Below are positions 48,566 through 60,097 of a stretch of DNA of 64,000 bases, piece by piece. Under the pieces are notes generated by a model. That model was not told the DNA's origin, did no database searches, and worked only from the letters and a program-made list of their open reading frames with translations. Where the stretch lies: positions 526,421,137 through 526,485,136 of the forward strand of contig NC_081414.1 of assembly GCF_030272615.1 (NCBI RefSeq). The letters are read 5' to 3'. The position numbers and the translations under genes were made by a program. The DNA comes from Cryptomeria japonica. Lineage: Eukaryota; Streptophyta; Pinopsida; Cupressales; Cupressaceae. Every line of letters starts with the position of its first letter. Positions within the stretch are counted from its first letter, which is position 1.

Positions 48566-50223
48566 CTAAGATTGTAGTTGTTTCTGGTCTGAAAGGCAAT
48601 GAGCATCGTAGACACATGGTTCACCTTCAACTTCAGCCTTTAATTCTTTGCATAGGAAGGTATCAACCAACATGGTAGTATTAACCTTATTAGATTCATC
48701 ATTAGAACAATCTTTTGGGTGAGAGTCAACTTGAGCAATTCTTATGATCTTCTCAAACTGAGCACAATTAACCTTAGAATGCGCAGCTGTATCATGCAAC
48801 CTACACCAATTTGTTAGCAAATTCATATTTGCAAGGTTAACACTTTGTGTGTGGTTTGGGTTATCTCGTGTGTTAGGGTGATCATGGTTCACCCCACCAT
48901 TATTTGGACCCGTGTTCCACTATTTGTTGTAAGGTTTGTCATTATACCTTTGATTTTGGTTCTAGTTACTGTAGTTCTGTTGATTATTATATGGTTGAGA
49001 TTGATTATACTCTCCTAGAGGATTCATCTTTAGCTGGCTCAAGTCTGAAGTAACTTGTGAGATCATTTTCTTTAAGGCTTCTACTTCAGCAGATATATGA
49101 GATCCTTGATTCTCAGGCGCCATAGTTGGAGGTTGGTTTGCTGTGTTAGTATTATCAATCTGTTGATTTCCCCCTTGCACTTGACCAACATATTGCATTT
49201 GAGTGGGGGCAGTATCGGTATTATTTTGCAAAGTCAAAGCTTGGGCTACAAGCCGTTGATTCGCTTGAGGTTGGGGTGCATATATTGGCACTAGGTTCAT
49301 TGTTGGGGCACCTACAGGTAGAGGCGAGGGTACACCTAGGAGTTGGTTGTAGTTCCCTTAATTCACCCCTATAGGTAGATTATATCCGATCCCTCTTGGG
49401 GTTTTATTCAAATCATGGTTCATACTAATTGCTAGCGCGAAAGCTTTTGCCAAAGTATCCCTTTGATCTTGGGGAACAATCTTCTTAATAAACATAGCAG
49501 TCCAAGGGTTGATAGCTCATAGATACGAGTCGATTGCTACATTGGGTGCTGCCTGGTAAGGAGCTTGTAGTCTCTTGAATGCCCTTTGAAAGCTAGTATT
49601 AAAATTTGTTCACATCTCATTTGGTGACTTCTTAAGAGAAGTGAACTGATGGTATAGTGTTCTAGGATCTACGTACACTCAGAATTGATCGATGAAAGCC
49701 TTCTCCAAGACGTCCCATCCTGTGATAGAATTTGCAGGTAAGGTTAAGTACCAATTGTATTCATTCTCTCCAAGTGAATATGGGAAGAGTCTACATACTA
49801 CATCTTGGTGTTCAATATGGTTACAAATGACCGCATCTTTGAATGCTTCAATATGTTCATCAACCATTCATCCCCAAAATAATAAAATTTGTTGCAAAAT
49901 TTATCTGGGTTTCTAGGTAGGTCATGTATACCCCCTGGTATGGTTCCTAGTGGTGTAGTGTCTTGGTTAAAGTAGGCCATTGAAGGTGGTGATAGTGGAT
50001 GTTGAGTGACAAAAGGTGCAACGATAGGCTGAGGACTAGGAATTAGTTGATCTTCTTCATTGAATAAAGATGACTGTACTGGTGAGATTGTTGAGGGTTG
50101 TTTCTTAGCTTTGTTCCTCTTTCTTCTAGTGGGCAGTCGTAACTCTACTAAGTCGGATGGTGAAGAAATACTCCTAAGGACTCGATGGAATCTCTCGGGA
50201 GAGAAAGATGATATACGATCCAT
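48566..50223 (-). pseudogene. Element G gag, broken
   Basis: Starting at ATG 50,223 (MDRISSFSPERF), the N-terminal part is basic and Pro-rich. The retrotransposon gag core follows in shifted frame (EHIEAFKDAVICNHIEHQDV, CRLFPYSLGENEYNWYLTLP, NSITGWDVLEKAFIDQF). A Gln/Asn-rich tail (about 49,300-48,960) leads to a knuckle-like WCRLHDTAAHSKVNC near 48,800. Stops at about 49,679, 49,598, 49,517 and 49,359 mark decay. The region 50,224-50,520 upstream is untranslated leader. Confidence 0.8.
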
Positions 50224-50520
50224 CTTAGTACCTCAATTCTCTGGTTGACGAGGTGGTTGTGGATTTTCTTGTGGATTCTCCTGAGGATTAAGTTGTCTTT
50301 GTGCCTTTGCTTCTATACGTATAGCCTTTTGTCTTTCATTGTCCAAGACTTTTCGTGCTCATAACCAATCATTATAATCTATTGTATTGTCCCAAGAAAA
50401 ATCATATAGTTGGGTAAGAATGTCATCTTGCTCGTAGTTGAGGTTAGGTTGGTTAAAGGGCATCAATCCATCTCTTGGGAGTACCATATGTGGTTAACCA
50501 ACAAGGGGAATAGTCTAGGC

Positions 50521-50537
50521 CCTTCTTCTAGCACCAG
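50521..50537 (-). other. Candidate primer-binding site of element G
   Basis: Minus strand TGGTGCTAGAAGAAGGG follows the repeat block end by five bases. The form resembles the TGGCGCTAGAAGGAGGG-type sites of Tat/Ogre elements from memory; the tRNA was not checked. Confidence 0.5.
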
Positions 50538-50542
50538 TTTCT

Positions 50543-53009
50543 GTTGACGACTATTTTCGACACACCCGCCAAAAGTCAGGTAGCCAATGTGAACCCTCAC
50601 CACCTCTCCTGAAAAGTAATGAATTTGGGAAAACTCACTACCCCAAGGTCTCTATAGTTGAGTCACGACGGTGATGGGCAGCCCAATGGTTGATGTGGTT
50701 GTACCTGTTAAGGGGCCTGCTGGTTGAAACTAAATCTTGCTAGTCGTGAATGGTTGAACTTCCTTTTTTTTTGTATTTTATGATTGAAGATTCTTTGGAA
50801 AATAAACTATGAAGAGTAAAAGGGAACAAAAATGTAACAATAAAACCAATACAATAACAACTTAATGAACTACTTAGTTAGTTCCCTGCAACCCAAGAAA
50901 TTATCAAATATTATCCAAGTTAGCATTCAACAACGGACCTCCAACAAACCTATAAAATCATCAATTTCATAGACCTATGGAAATAAAATCATCAACAATA
51001 TGGCCTATCACAGTAATTATCATACACCACTGATGTGCACATTATGATTCATAAAGTGATAAACAAAAAGATCAAACCACGTTGCTAACTCCAAATAATA
51101 GACATTACCAGATTACACAAAACAATTTAGTAGAATATAGATGTAGATCAGACAATCTACAAGTTGCTTCTTATATTAATCTCAATGAATGTGTAACAAA
51201 AATAACTCAACTTCTTAACAATATGCAAAATACTCTAAAAATCTCTAAGTGGGCCACAAATCATCTATTTGGGGACCCTTACAAATGAATCCAAATTATC
51301 AATTTATAGAAGTTTTCTGCCCTATTATCTAGGAAATAAATCTAACCTAAATTAAGAACTGAAACTAGGAGTCACAGTTAACTTGCAAGTTTCTGCCTTG
51401 ATACTCCAATTAACTACTACGAAATGGGGGTTGCATGAGCACTATGAAGACCATGCTGGATGAGCCACGTTTTTGTAGTCATGCAAAATTTTTCTCAAAA
51501 TTGGAACCTGAGTTGGAGCTGCAGCTTGAAAATATAAAATTGGAGGTCATGCAAAAACCCTGCTATCTTTAATAACTGTATTTTCATCCTTCACTTTTTA
51601 ATAAAATCTCTATAATTATCCATTATGCATACAACTTTTTGGATAGGAGGACCAGTTACGTGTTTAATTCTAAATTTATACTTCTTCAAAACTCCATCTG
51701 CATGCTTCTTTCCTTTCTCTAGCTCCCCTATTGTATCTCCCACCTCTTGACATTGAGTGATCAAGTATGTGTACCTGTCCATGAGGGCGACATTGAACTG
51801 GGCTGAAGGTCCTAAATGTTGAGCCTCGTATGCATCCCACTAATTCAAAACTTGTTGTTGCTCCATTATTCCGGTACTAGTTAATCCTAAACCAAAGGCT
51901 CCAAGCATATGTTTTACAAAATTCTCATATTTCAAAATTTTTGTGAAGAGAGGAACCCGAATTCTGCCATATCCTTCATATACTGCTAAAACATCTCAAT
52001 CTTCAGCTCCAAAATGTACACATAGGACTGCAAGTTTTCACAACTCTCCCCTCCTAAGAAGTCCTCCTCCATTATTGTTTGTTCCCCTAACCGCAATACT
52101 TTATTCAAAATTTGGAACTGCTTATTAAAAATGCTTTTCCATTGCGTGGAACAAGAAGCTAAAGCTCCGTTTGCCTGCATTGCCCTATCGTATATCCTCA
52201 TAGTATCCTGCGGAAATAATCTATTTTTAACTGCATTTAGTTGGGTCCATGATTTAGTTGCAGTAGCTACCCATCTCACCTCCACTAGTGCCTTCACTTC
52301 TCCCTCTGGCAGTGATGAGGTTGAAGGTAGGTCGTTATCCCTACAAGAGTCTAGAGGCTTGCTCATTTCAATCAGCAACTTCTTGTATTGCCCTAGTTGC
52401 TCTTTGAGCTCAATGTTTGAAGTATGCTCTTTTTCTACACGCCCCCTGACAACACTCGTTGCTAGCTCCAAAGTATCTAGCTCTCCCCACTTTGTTTGCT
52501 TACCCAAATTTACTTGGGATTTTTGATACTTAGGGGAATCTTGTCCCTCCGCTTGGAGTGGAACTGCCACATCTGCAATTACTTCATCGGAGCTCATTTT
52601 TTATAAATGATGTACGGTTTTTGGCTTCTTATCCTTTGGTGGATCCTTGGTGATTACTTGTTCCAAGGTGACCTTAGGAAGCTCTGCTGTTCTCTTTTTC
52701 TTCTCAAAAGTGAACTCAAGCCATTGCGGTATATATTCATCCTTGTCACCTTGATGTGACACTATAACTGCAGTTATAAAATGGACCTTCGCCTGCTCCT
52801 CTTCTTCATCTCTTTCCTCTGCCTCTGTTTGCTCGGGATCTTCAGGTGAGGTAACTTAGCAGGCTAGATTGGTTTGTAGAGCTTGTTGCTTATGTAATTC
52901 TCCCAATTTGCCAATGACCTCTTCATTGAATGTCATCTCTTCCTCAATTGCCTCTGTTTCACCTTGTCTAGATGCTATGTCCTTGAGGAGGTCCTCTTGA
53001 TATTGAGGG
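50543..53009 (-). repeat. Element G terminal repeat block, right copy, with accessory-ORF end
   Basis: Matches 21,956-24,038 and then 30,650 to about 31,050, with H absent. It includes the accessory-ORF C-terminal part: 52,597-51,986 (LPEGEVKALVEV, LGEQTIMEEDFLGGESC) and 51,782-51,591 (ETIGELEKGKKHADGVLKKY). The copy is cut at 53,009 by element K. Having ORF sequence upstream of gag means either the LTR itself contains this ORF or a second G copy is joined in tandem. Confidence 0.8.
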
Positions 53010-53637
53010 TGTAGACACTCAAAATTGTCCAGTCTAATTAAATAAATATTTTATTTATTTAATTGATCCCACTTCTTCTATTAATTAAATAAATCTTTAT
53101 TTATTTAATTAATTCATTATCCTTTTCTACACATGACACATGTCACTCATCTCTTAATTCATACACTACCTACCCCTTTCATTATTTTATTATTTCCTCT
53201 ACCTACCCTCTAATCTTAGCCGACCTCCTTTTACACCTCTCAATCTTATCCCTCCATTTCATATTGTGTCTTCTATTTAAGGAGATGCCTTCTTCATTAT
53301 CAAACCCGAATCACTCAGCCTAATCGACAATTGGGAGGACTTGACTACACTACGATCCTACTTGCAACCACATTCCGTTCTTTGTTGAGCTCTTGTACAT
53401 ATAAAATCTGAGAGCAAATATATCAAGCAAGATCAATGGAGATAGGAAGAATGGAGATCAAAAACCCTATTGGACATGTGATGGTATAATCTTTGTGATT
53501 TCATTTGATTTGCATTGTCTTAGGTAATCTTCATATGTTATGGTGGATCTTTGTTGATTGTTAGGCTAGGGTTTTGTGGTTGAATTCATTTAGCCTTTCA
53601 ATATTGTTATTATTGTTATCCATTTTCACCATATACA
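53010..53637 (+). repeat. 5' LTR of element K
   Basis: 628 bp from TGTAGACACTC to ATATACA, directly followed by TTT and a primer-binding site. It contains AATTAAATAAAT repeats near its start and a TATTTAAGG TATA-like sequence near 53,275. Confidence 0.8.
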
Positions 53638-53640
53638 TTT

Positions 53641-53657
53641 TGGCATGCCCGGTGGGA
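53641..53657 (+). other. Primer-binding site of element K
   Basis: TGGCATGCCCGGTGGGA, three bases after the LTR. TGGCATGCCCGGTGGGAC-type sites occur in plant Ty3/gypsy elements (from memory); the tRNA was not checked. Confidence 0.65.
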
Positions 53658-53724
53658 CTCTTGTCCCTTTGCATTTAACCTCCTTGTTGTAGATCGGACA
53701 TTTTCAGCAGCATTTTTGGTATTT

Positions 53725-54002
53725 TCGCGTCTCCGTACTTTCGGATCGCGTTTTTGCTTTTCAGGCACGTCTGCGACACAGGGATTCGCGTCTGTGTTTT
53801 GTCAAAATTTTATTTTGCAGGTTCCAGGAAGGCGCGTTTGTGTTACATAAGCGTGTCTGTGTTACAGAAGCGTGTCTGTGTCATTTTTACCCGCGTCTAT
53901 GTCAAAAAGGGGCGTCTGTGATTTGTAAGCGCTTCTGGGTATCACAGAACTGTGTCTGTGTTCTCCAGGAGCATCTGTGTTGGGGGTAATCGTGTCTGTG
54001 TA
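53725..54002 (+). repeat. Interspersed GCGTCTGTGT motif array, first cluster
   Basis: About a dozen variants of GCGTCTGTGT occur every 15-35 bases in the leader just after the PBS. The spacers between them differ, so it is not a simple tandem repeat. Confidence 0.75.
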
Positions 54003-55219
54003 TTTACCATTTCAAAATTTTGAAATTTTACTGATTCAGTTTTTGGGTTTTTACATTTAGGGTTTCAAATCTGGTTTATTTTTGGACTAACTCTTTCAGA
54101 TCTAGATAACACAATTGGTGCAGCTTGCCTTGGAAGCTAAATCATTTGGTTGAAGGCCCCTATTTTCACAAAGTCTTTTGGGTTTTAAAATTTACCTAAC
54201 TTGTGTGTCTGCAGGAAGGGGTGATTATTTCAAACAACCCAAACTACTAACAACTCTTTGTTGCAGGTCCTTGGCAAGAGTTTTTGATTTTTATTGTGTG
54301 CCTTGTTTTCATAGACTAGCAAACACTTCCATTGGTGAACTAAAATTGAATCATTGTCTTTTGTGTCTTGAGCAATAGGCTCTTTTTGTTTAATCTTTAG
54401 AGGGCTTGTCTTCCCGTGTGGTCATTAGGACTACTAGTGAGAAGAGAACGACCCAAGTGGTAGCGAGGAAAACCCACCTTATCCGAACCACTATAATCAA
54501 ATGTATTCATGGTGAAAACTATGAATAACGTGTGCTGATTAGTTCATACTGACACTATGTCTCCCCATAAACCCATTTGATCAAATTTATTTGATCATTT
54601 GTAGGGCGTAACCCCTACCGGCTGAGAGCCTTCTGTATTTACAGAGCTGAAAGTGCCGCATGTATGGCCAAACAAGCGGATGCCCTTACTAGCACCTTTT
54701 TGTTTTAGAGGCCCAAATCCTTCTAGTTGTTGGGGCAGGAGGTTGGACCTCTGGTAGTGGCCCACACACATACGGTTCTTAGTAGAGATACAAAGTTCAC
54801 CATGGGGAGTTTTCATGGGGACTGATGCTTGGCTGACCCGAGAAGTGAGTGCCGAGGGTGGAGCCAGTGAGGTCAAGCATTTAAGTATCCGCTCTGAATA
54901 GCGTAGCCTCGGGGGTAAAACCCCATGTGGGATCAACAACTATTGTCATTTCCAGCCATAAGAATTGTGCTTGACTTATGTTAAACATTCAAAACATTCA
55001 AGACCAAACAGCAAAACATTGTGTCTTTTGTGTCTTCAAGTGTATGCAAAACATTTTACATCAAACAACACACTTTTCTTGGAGTCATTTTGGAGTCTAA
55101 ACACTTGCAAGCATTGAGTCCTCATCAACACTGTGTCCTCTTGTCACGAAAATCAGTCAAACAGTCAGATTTGGTCACAACAAAATGACTTCACAGATTG
55201 GAAAAATTGCACAAATTTT
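54003..55219 (+). other. Element K leader, middle part
   Basis: No ORF supportable. The 54,400-54,960 part is more GC-rich than the surroundings and free of simple repeats. Its role is unknown. Confidence 0.5.
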
Positions 55220-55495
55220 ACAGAAACGCGTCTGTGTCTGTTTTAACCACGTCTAAGTCATATAAGTGCATCTGTGAAGGCCAGAATAGCGTCTGTGTTG
55301 AATATAAACCCATCTGTGTCAGATAATAGCGTCTGTGCAGTATACAGTCGCGTCTGTGTCCAGAACTGAAAAAATCTTTACAGTCCAGCAAACATAAACA
55401 AGAAAATCTTAGGAGCGCGTCTGGGTTAAACAGAGTAGCGTCTGTGTCTGGAAACCACGTCTGTGAAGTATACAGGCGCGTCTGTGTTCAAAATT
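55220..55495 (+). repeat. Interspersed GCGTCTGTGT motif array, second cluster
   Basis: About eleven further variants of the same motif, again with unrelated spacers, some 1.2 kb after the first cluster and 0.5 kb before gag. The rest of the leader up to 55,980 holds no gene. Confidence 0.75.
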
Positions 55496-55980
55496 GCAAA
55501 AAAATTTCACAGTCCAGCAAACAAAAGAAATCAGTTTCGGAATACTTGAGCTTCCTAGGTTGTTTCTTCAGGTTTCATCTAGCATTCAACCTGTCCTTGG
55601 GTCTCGCATAGTCCATCATTGCTTCACATCTCATTTTACATTCATACTTGTCTAAACTTGAGTCAAAAGGTCACTTGCTTGTCCTCATCATACTTTGTCA
55701 ACACACTACATACAACAACACTTTGCTAAGTGGTCCCTCATCAAGGTTTCTTACCTTTGGGTCTCATTTGGTCTTACTTAGAGTCAAGGTCAACTTACCT
55801 CATCAAGAGAAACTATCCTCTCTTTGGAAGTCACACCTACTCTACTACATACATACTTGGTCTTACACTTTGGACATTGCAAGTACACTTCAGATTCATT
55901 TACATTCCATCCAACTCTTGGTCTTCCATACTCTTTCCATTTTTCATCTAGTCTCTCACATCTTGGTCAATACCTAGTTC

Positions 55981-58364
55981 ATGGTTGAAACCCGTCTTCA
56001 AAAATCTAGGAGAGAAACTAAAGAGGCTCAAGAGTCCGCAAACATGAGTTCTTATGAGTATGACAATAATATCTTTTTCAATTCTGATCATACTACATTA
56101 CCTGACATGGATGTCTATAGAAACATTCCAAATGTTGAGAACATGGACACTATAAACAACAATGCTACACACAATGACAATGTGGACAACTTTTCAATAC
56201 ATTCAGCAGATGTGGAAGAATCCATTATGAATCCCCATTTCAATCGATTGGTTGAGGAAATAATGAGGAGGGATAGACAATACTTCTTACAAATGATGGC
56301 ACAAAGTGGAGCCAAGATACCTCATGATTTTGACATGTCTCAAATAATGGAACATAGACCTTTGCAACAACCTCACTCCAATATGGATCAAAGGAGACCT
56401 AATAGTGGAGGAAATAGAGGACCACATATGGTACCTGAATCACCATTAGCTTTGCTTCAAAAACTAGAGGTCCCACATACACATGGTCAAGCATATGATA
56501 CTCACCTTCGCAAACCATTATGGAGGCCTTATGCAGGCAGATATGCTCAATCACATACTCAAGCTAAGGATCAACCACCAAAGCAATGGGATATTCCAAG
56601 GCATGCTCAAAATTTGGACATAAGGAAACCTCGTGTCAAATTTGGGGGAAATACAATAGAACATGACATGCCTGTAGAGTATGGTATACATGCACAAAAT
56701 AGATATGGTGTTCCTCAACATGAATCTATACCAAGTGCTCCATATATGTAGCATCATTATAGACCTCCTCCATATGAACATGTGTATGATCAATATCATC
56801 CGTATATGCAACAAGCTCCTCCTCAAATTGGTGTCTCAAACATAGGATATGGTCCAAGAAGTCGATCTCCACCTAAGAGCAATTTGGAGCAACAAATCAG
56901 GGATTTACAAAAGAAAATGGAGGACATAAATGCACCAAAGCCAACATACACAATGAGAGACATATGTCCCTATCCATTTGACAAGAGCATTCCAATGCCT
57001 CCATTTCCTACACACTTTGTGACGCCTAAATTTCACAAGTATAGAGGAAAAGGGGATCCTAAGGCACACATAAGACAATTTTTCACAGCTTGCATTGAAG
57101 TGGCTTCAGAAGAGACATATTTGATGAGATTATTCCCACAAAGCTTAGGCGATCAAGCTATGGAATGGTTCTCCCAACTTCCACCTGGAATTAAGTCATG
57201 GGGTGACCTAGCAGAAACATTTATTCAACATTTCTCCTACAACATAGAGATAGACATATCAGTCACTACTTTGTGCAACACCAAGCAAAAAGAGGGAGAA
57301 TCTTTTGCATCGTTCTTACAAAGATGGAGAAATTTAGCTAGCAGATGCTGTTGTGAAATTCCACAAAAACAAATGGTAGAAATGTTCACCCAGAATGTTA
57401 ATAAAGACATTGGCTATGATCGAAGGAAAGCTTGTTTGTCCACCTTCAAGGACGTCATCGAAAAAGGCTTAGCAACAGAGAAGATCCTAATTGAACAAGG
57501 AGTCATTAAGATATTCAAGGAAAACAAAGATGACTTTAAAGGAAAAGACAAGCCAAGATTTTGGAATAAAAACAAGAACACAGTCAATGATGGTGTTGTT
57601 GATGCCAACACGGTGCGACCCAAATTCATCTTTTTGGGGTCAAGTTCTACAAACAATCAAGTGAATACTCAAACAACTTCCAGGTCACGAAGGAAGTACA
57701 CTCCTTTGGGAGAACCACTTGAGTCAGTCTTCAAGAACTGGTGGCAAACAAGGTGATCACAATTCCAGATTTCCCGCCATATGAACCAAAGGTCAAACCA
57801 AATTGGTGGAATGATGATGAGTATTGTGAATTTCATAAAAGCAAGGGTCATAAAACAAGTAATTGTCATCGACTGAAGAATATCGTGCAAGATCTCATTA
57901 ATAGAGGTGACATTGAGATTGAGGGACATTCGTCTAATCAAGAACATGAGATGTTTAAGGAACCATTCCCAAAGCATGACAAAGGAAAAGCCCAAGTCAC
58001 AGATGATCAGGCCAACTATACTAGAGCACCTTACAACTATGATTCAACTATCAATCATATCTCGATGGACAATCATATCTCTACTATTACCATCAAGAAC
58101 AAAAACCCTGAGAATCCTCCTCAGCGACCCAAGATTGTCCTAAGAGGTGTTGGATCTTCTTCCGAACCTACCTCTGAATGTCATGTTACAACTCGTCGAG
58201 GTAAAATTACTTTGCTAGGTGCTTCAAATAAAAACACTGCTTCTTCATCTACCAAACCTGAGTATGACCTTGTAGAACAGTTAGGGAAGACACCCGCGCT
58301 CATCTCCATCCTTGAGCTCTTACGCATATCCCCCGCTCATAAAGCTATTCTTGACAAATCTTGA
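55981..58364 (+). pseudogene. Element K gag, nearly open
   Basis: From ATG 55,981 (MVETRLQKSRRETKE) one frame runs to 57,756 with a single in-frame TAG at 56,749-56,751. The retrotransposon gag core is at about 57,050-57,420 (GDPKAHIRQFFTACIEVASE, RLFPQSLGDQAMEWFSQLPP, SFASFLQRWRNLASRC). A one-base shift near 57,740 leads to 57,741-58,364, holding YCEFHKSKGHKTSNCHRLKN, the CHC-type finger usual at this place in Tat-like gag. A second shift at about 58,360 enters the protease frame. It would form the particle and bind RNA; this copy needs three repairs to be whole. Confidence 0.85.
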
Positions 58365-60097
58365 GAGATACTGCTGTTCCTACTGATCTGAACGGGGACC
58401 AGTTTCAAGCCATGGTGGGATACCTTTCCATTCCACATTCCCTTACATTCACAGAAGCCGATGACGCCTCCGTAAGTCAGCCACATAATGCACTATTACA
58501 CATTGAAGCCTTCATACACAAACATCGAATAAAACGAGTCCTGATAGATGGAGGAGCAGGTCTAAACATTTGCACATTAAGCACTATCACACAATTGGGA
58601 TATTCCGACAAAGCTGTGAATTCTACAAACAAAATCACCATCAAAGCATATGATGATGAAGAGCGTTCATCCAAGGGTACAGTCATCTTACCTCTCAGAG
58701 TTGGGCCATTTACAAAGGATGTGGTTTGTCAAGTCCTAGACCTGGATCTCACATACAATATATTGTTAGGACGTCCATGGATTCATGAGATGAGCGCAGT
58801 CCCTTCTACATATCATCGATGTATCAAGTTTCCACACAATGGAGTTGAAGTGACCGTCAAAGCGGATCCAAATCCATTCATATATTGCAACAATCTACGA
58901 CCTAGATCAGAAATAACAATCCCAGTCAATCGCGAAGCTGTTCCTTCATCGGCATATGTGGATCCTGAATCCTTAAAAACTTCTACATCCAAACAAGCAG
59001 AGCTAAAAGAAAAGTTCAAGATTAAAGACCTAGGATGTGGTGAGTATATATTTCATGTTGACCAACTCCCATTATCTCCTAAGGTATTCTGTCAACAAGA
59101 ACAACCTACAAACAATTTTCAATGCCAAGGAATTGGGTGTGAACCACCTAGTGTTGTGGCTACTAAGTCTGAATGCAAATCTCCTCTAGTGGTGCAAGCA
59201 CCTCTTGATATCAATAGTCCTAAGAGTGGTTCCAACAAAGAATCTATTGAGCGTATCGCCAAACCTCTTGAGAACTCACATAGCTTTACCATATCATCCA
59301 CTCATTCCATTTCCACTCCACTTCCAGACTTGGATCAACAAGAACCACAAAAGCCCTCACTTATTGGGGACCAAAAATCAAGCTTTGAAAAGAAAAATCT
59401 AAAAGTCAAAACTAAAGAAAAGTCCTTTAGTCCAAATAAAAATCAAAAGCTATTGGACTCTGCAAAAATCAAAGTCAAGGATAAAAATCCTATGAAGCAA
59501 AAAGAGCAAGAGTTGATCTCCCCTAATATCAAAATAACTGGGGGCAAAAGCTCTAAAATTTTAAGTCAAAAAGCATACTTGTTGATCCTAAGTCTCCATC
59601 ATGCTATCCTACTTTCACTTCTTTTCACAGTCATAAGCCTTCATAACTCATCCACTTGTTCCACACATGCATCCCCTTTTGGTGATACATCACAGACCTT
59701 TAATGGAGCTTCCTCGAAGGACTTTGCTATCAGTGATGCCCAAACTTCTTTAGGTGACACGCATACGGGCCTACGTAGTCCACACACTAGTAATTCTATC
59801 TCAATTCCTTCATCAAGGAAGACAAACACTCAAGCTACACATCATTCAGTCAAGGAACAATGCATCTACAATCATAAAGTCAAGCCTCACACATTTGAGG
59901 TAGGGGACTTAGTTCTCAAAGAAAATCCCAAACATCAGCAAGACAGAGAGAAGAAGGGCAAGTTCGAACCAAACTGGCTTGGTCCTTACATTATTACAGC
60001 AGCATATGGATCTGGTGCATATCAGCTCTCAACTACAGAAGGTGAACCTTTGGAGGATCCTATCAACAATATGCACCTTCTCAGGTTCTACACATAG
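58361..60097 (+). pseudogene. Element K protease fused to integrase C-terminus (pol deletion)
   Basis: This 578-residue open frame starts within protease flank and is open to 60,097. Retropepsin motifs are VLIDGGAGLNIC (Asp about residue 63) and NILLGRPWIHEM (about 133-144). Residues 200-400 are Ser/Lys/Pro-rich. A hydrophobic stretch at about 404-426 (AYLLILSLHHAILLSLLFTV) could span a membrane. From about residue 500, HKVKPHTFEVGDLVLKENP and WLGPYIITAAYGSGAYQLS to LRFYT are the C-terminal (GPY-type) end of a Ty3/gypsy integrase. RT, RNase H and the catalytic integrase core are absent, yet the frame stays open across the join. It was produced by internal deletion, or is a stabilised non-autonomous form. 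Confidence 0.8.

Larger units (their letters stand above)
21956..53009 (-). mobile_element. Element G: Ty3/gypsy (Tat/Athila-like) with accessory ORF
   Basis: Minus-strand order is repeat block (53,009-50,543), PBS, gag, protease, extra RNase H, RT, RNase H, integrase, spacer, accessory ORF, repeat block ending at 21,956. Both blocks start on the plus strand with TGTTGACGACTATTTT and agree over about 2 kb. The element is interrupted by H (24,039-30,649), TRIM I (35,046-35,389) and J (37,550-45,242), and its upstream block is interrupted by K at 53,010. With insertions removed about 16.5 kb is visible. All its ORFs carry stops or frameshifts, so it is inactive. Confidence 0.85.

Noticed and set aside
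54595-54939. 114-residue minus-strand ORF in element K leader
   Set aside because: No motif or homologue recognised, antisense to the leader, unsupported by a repeat copy in this window.
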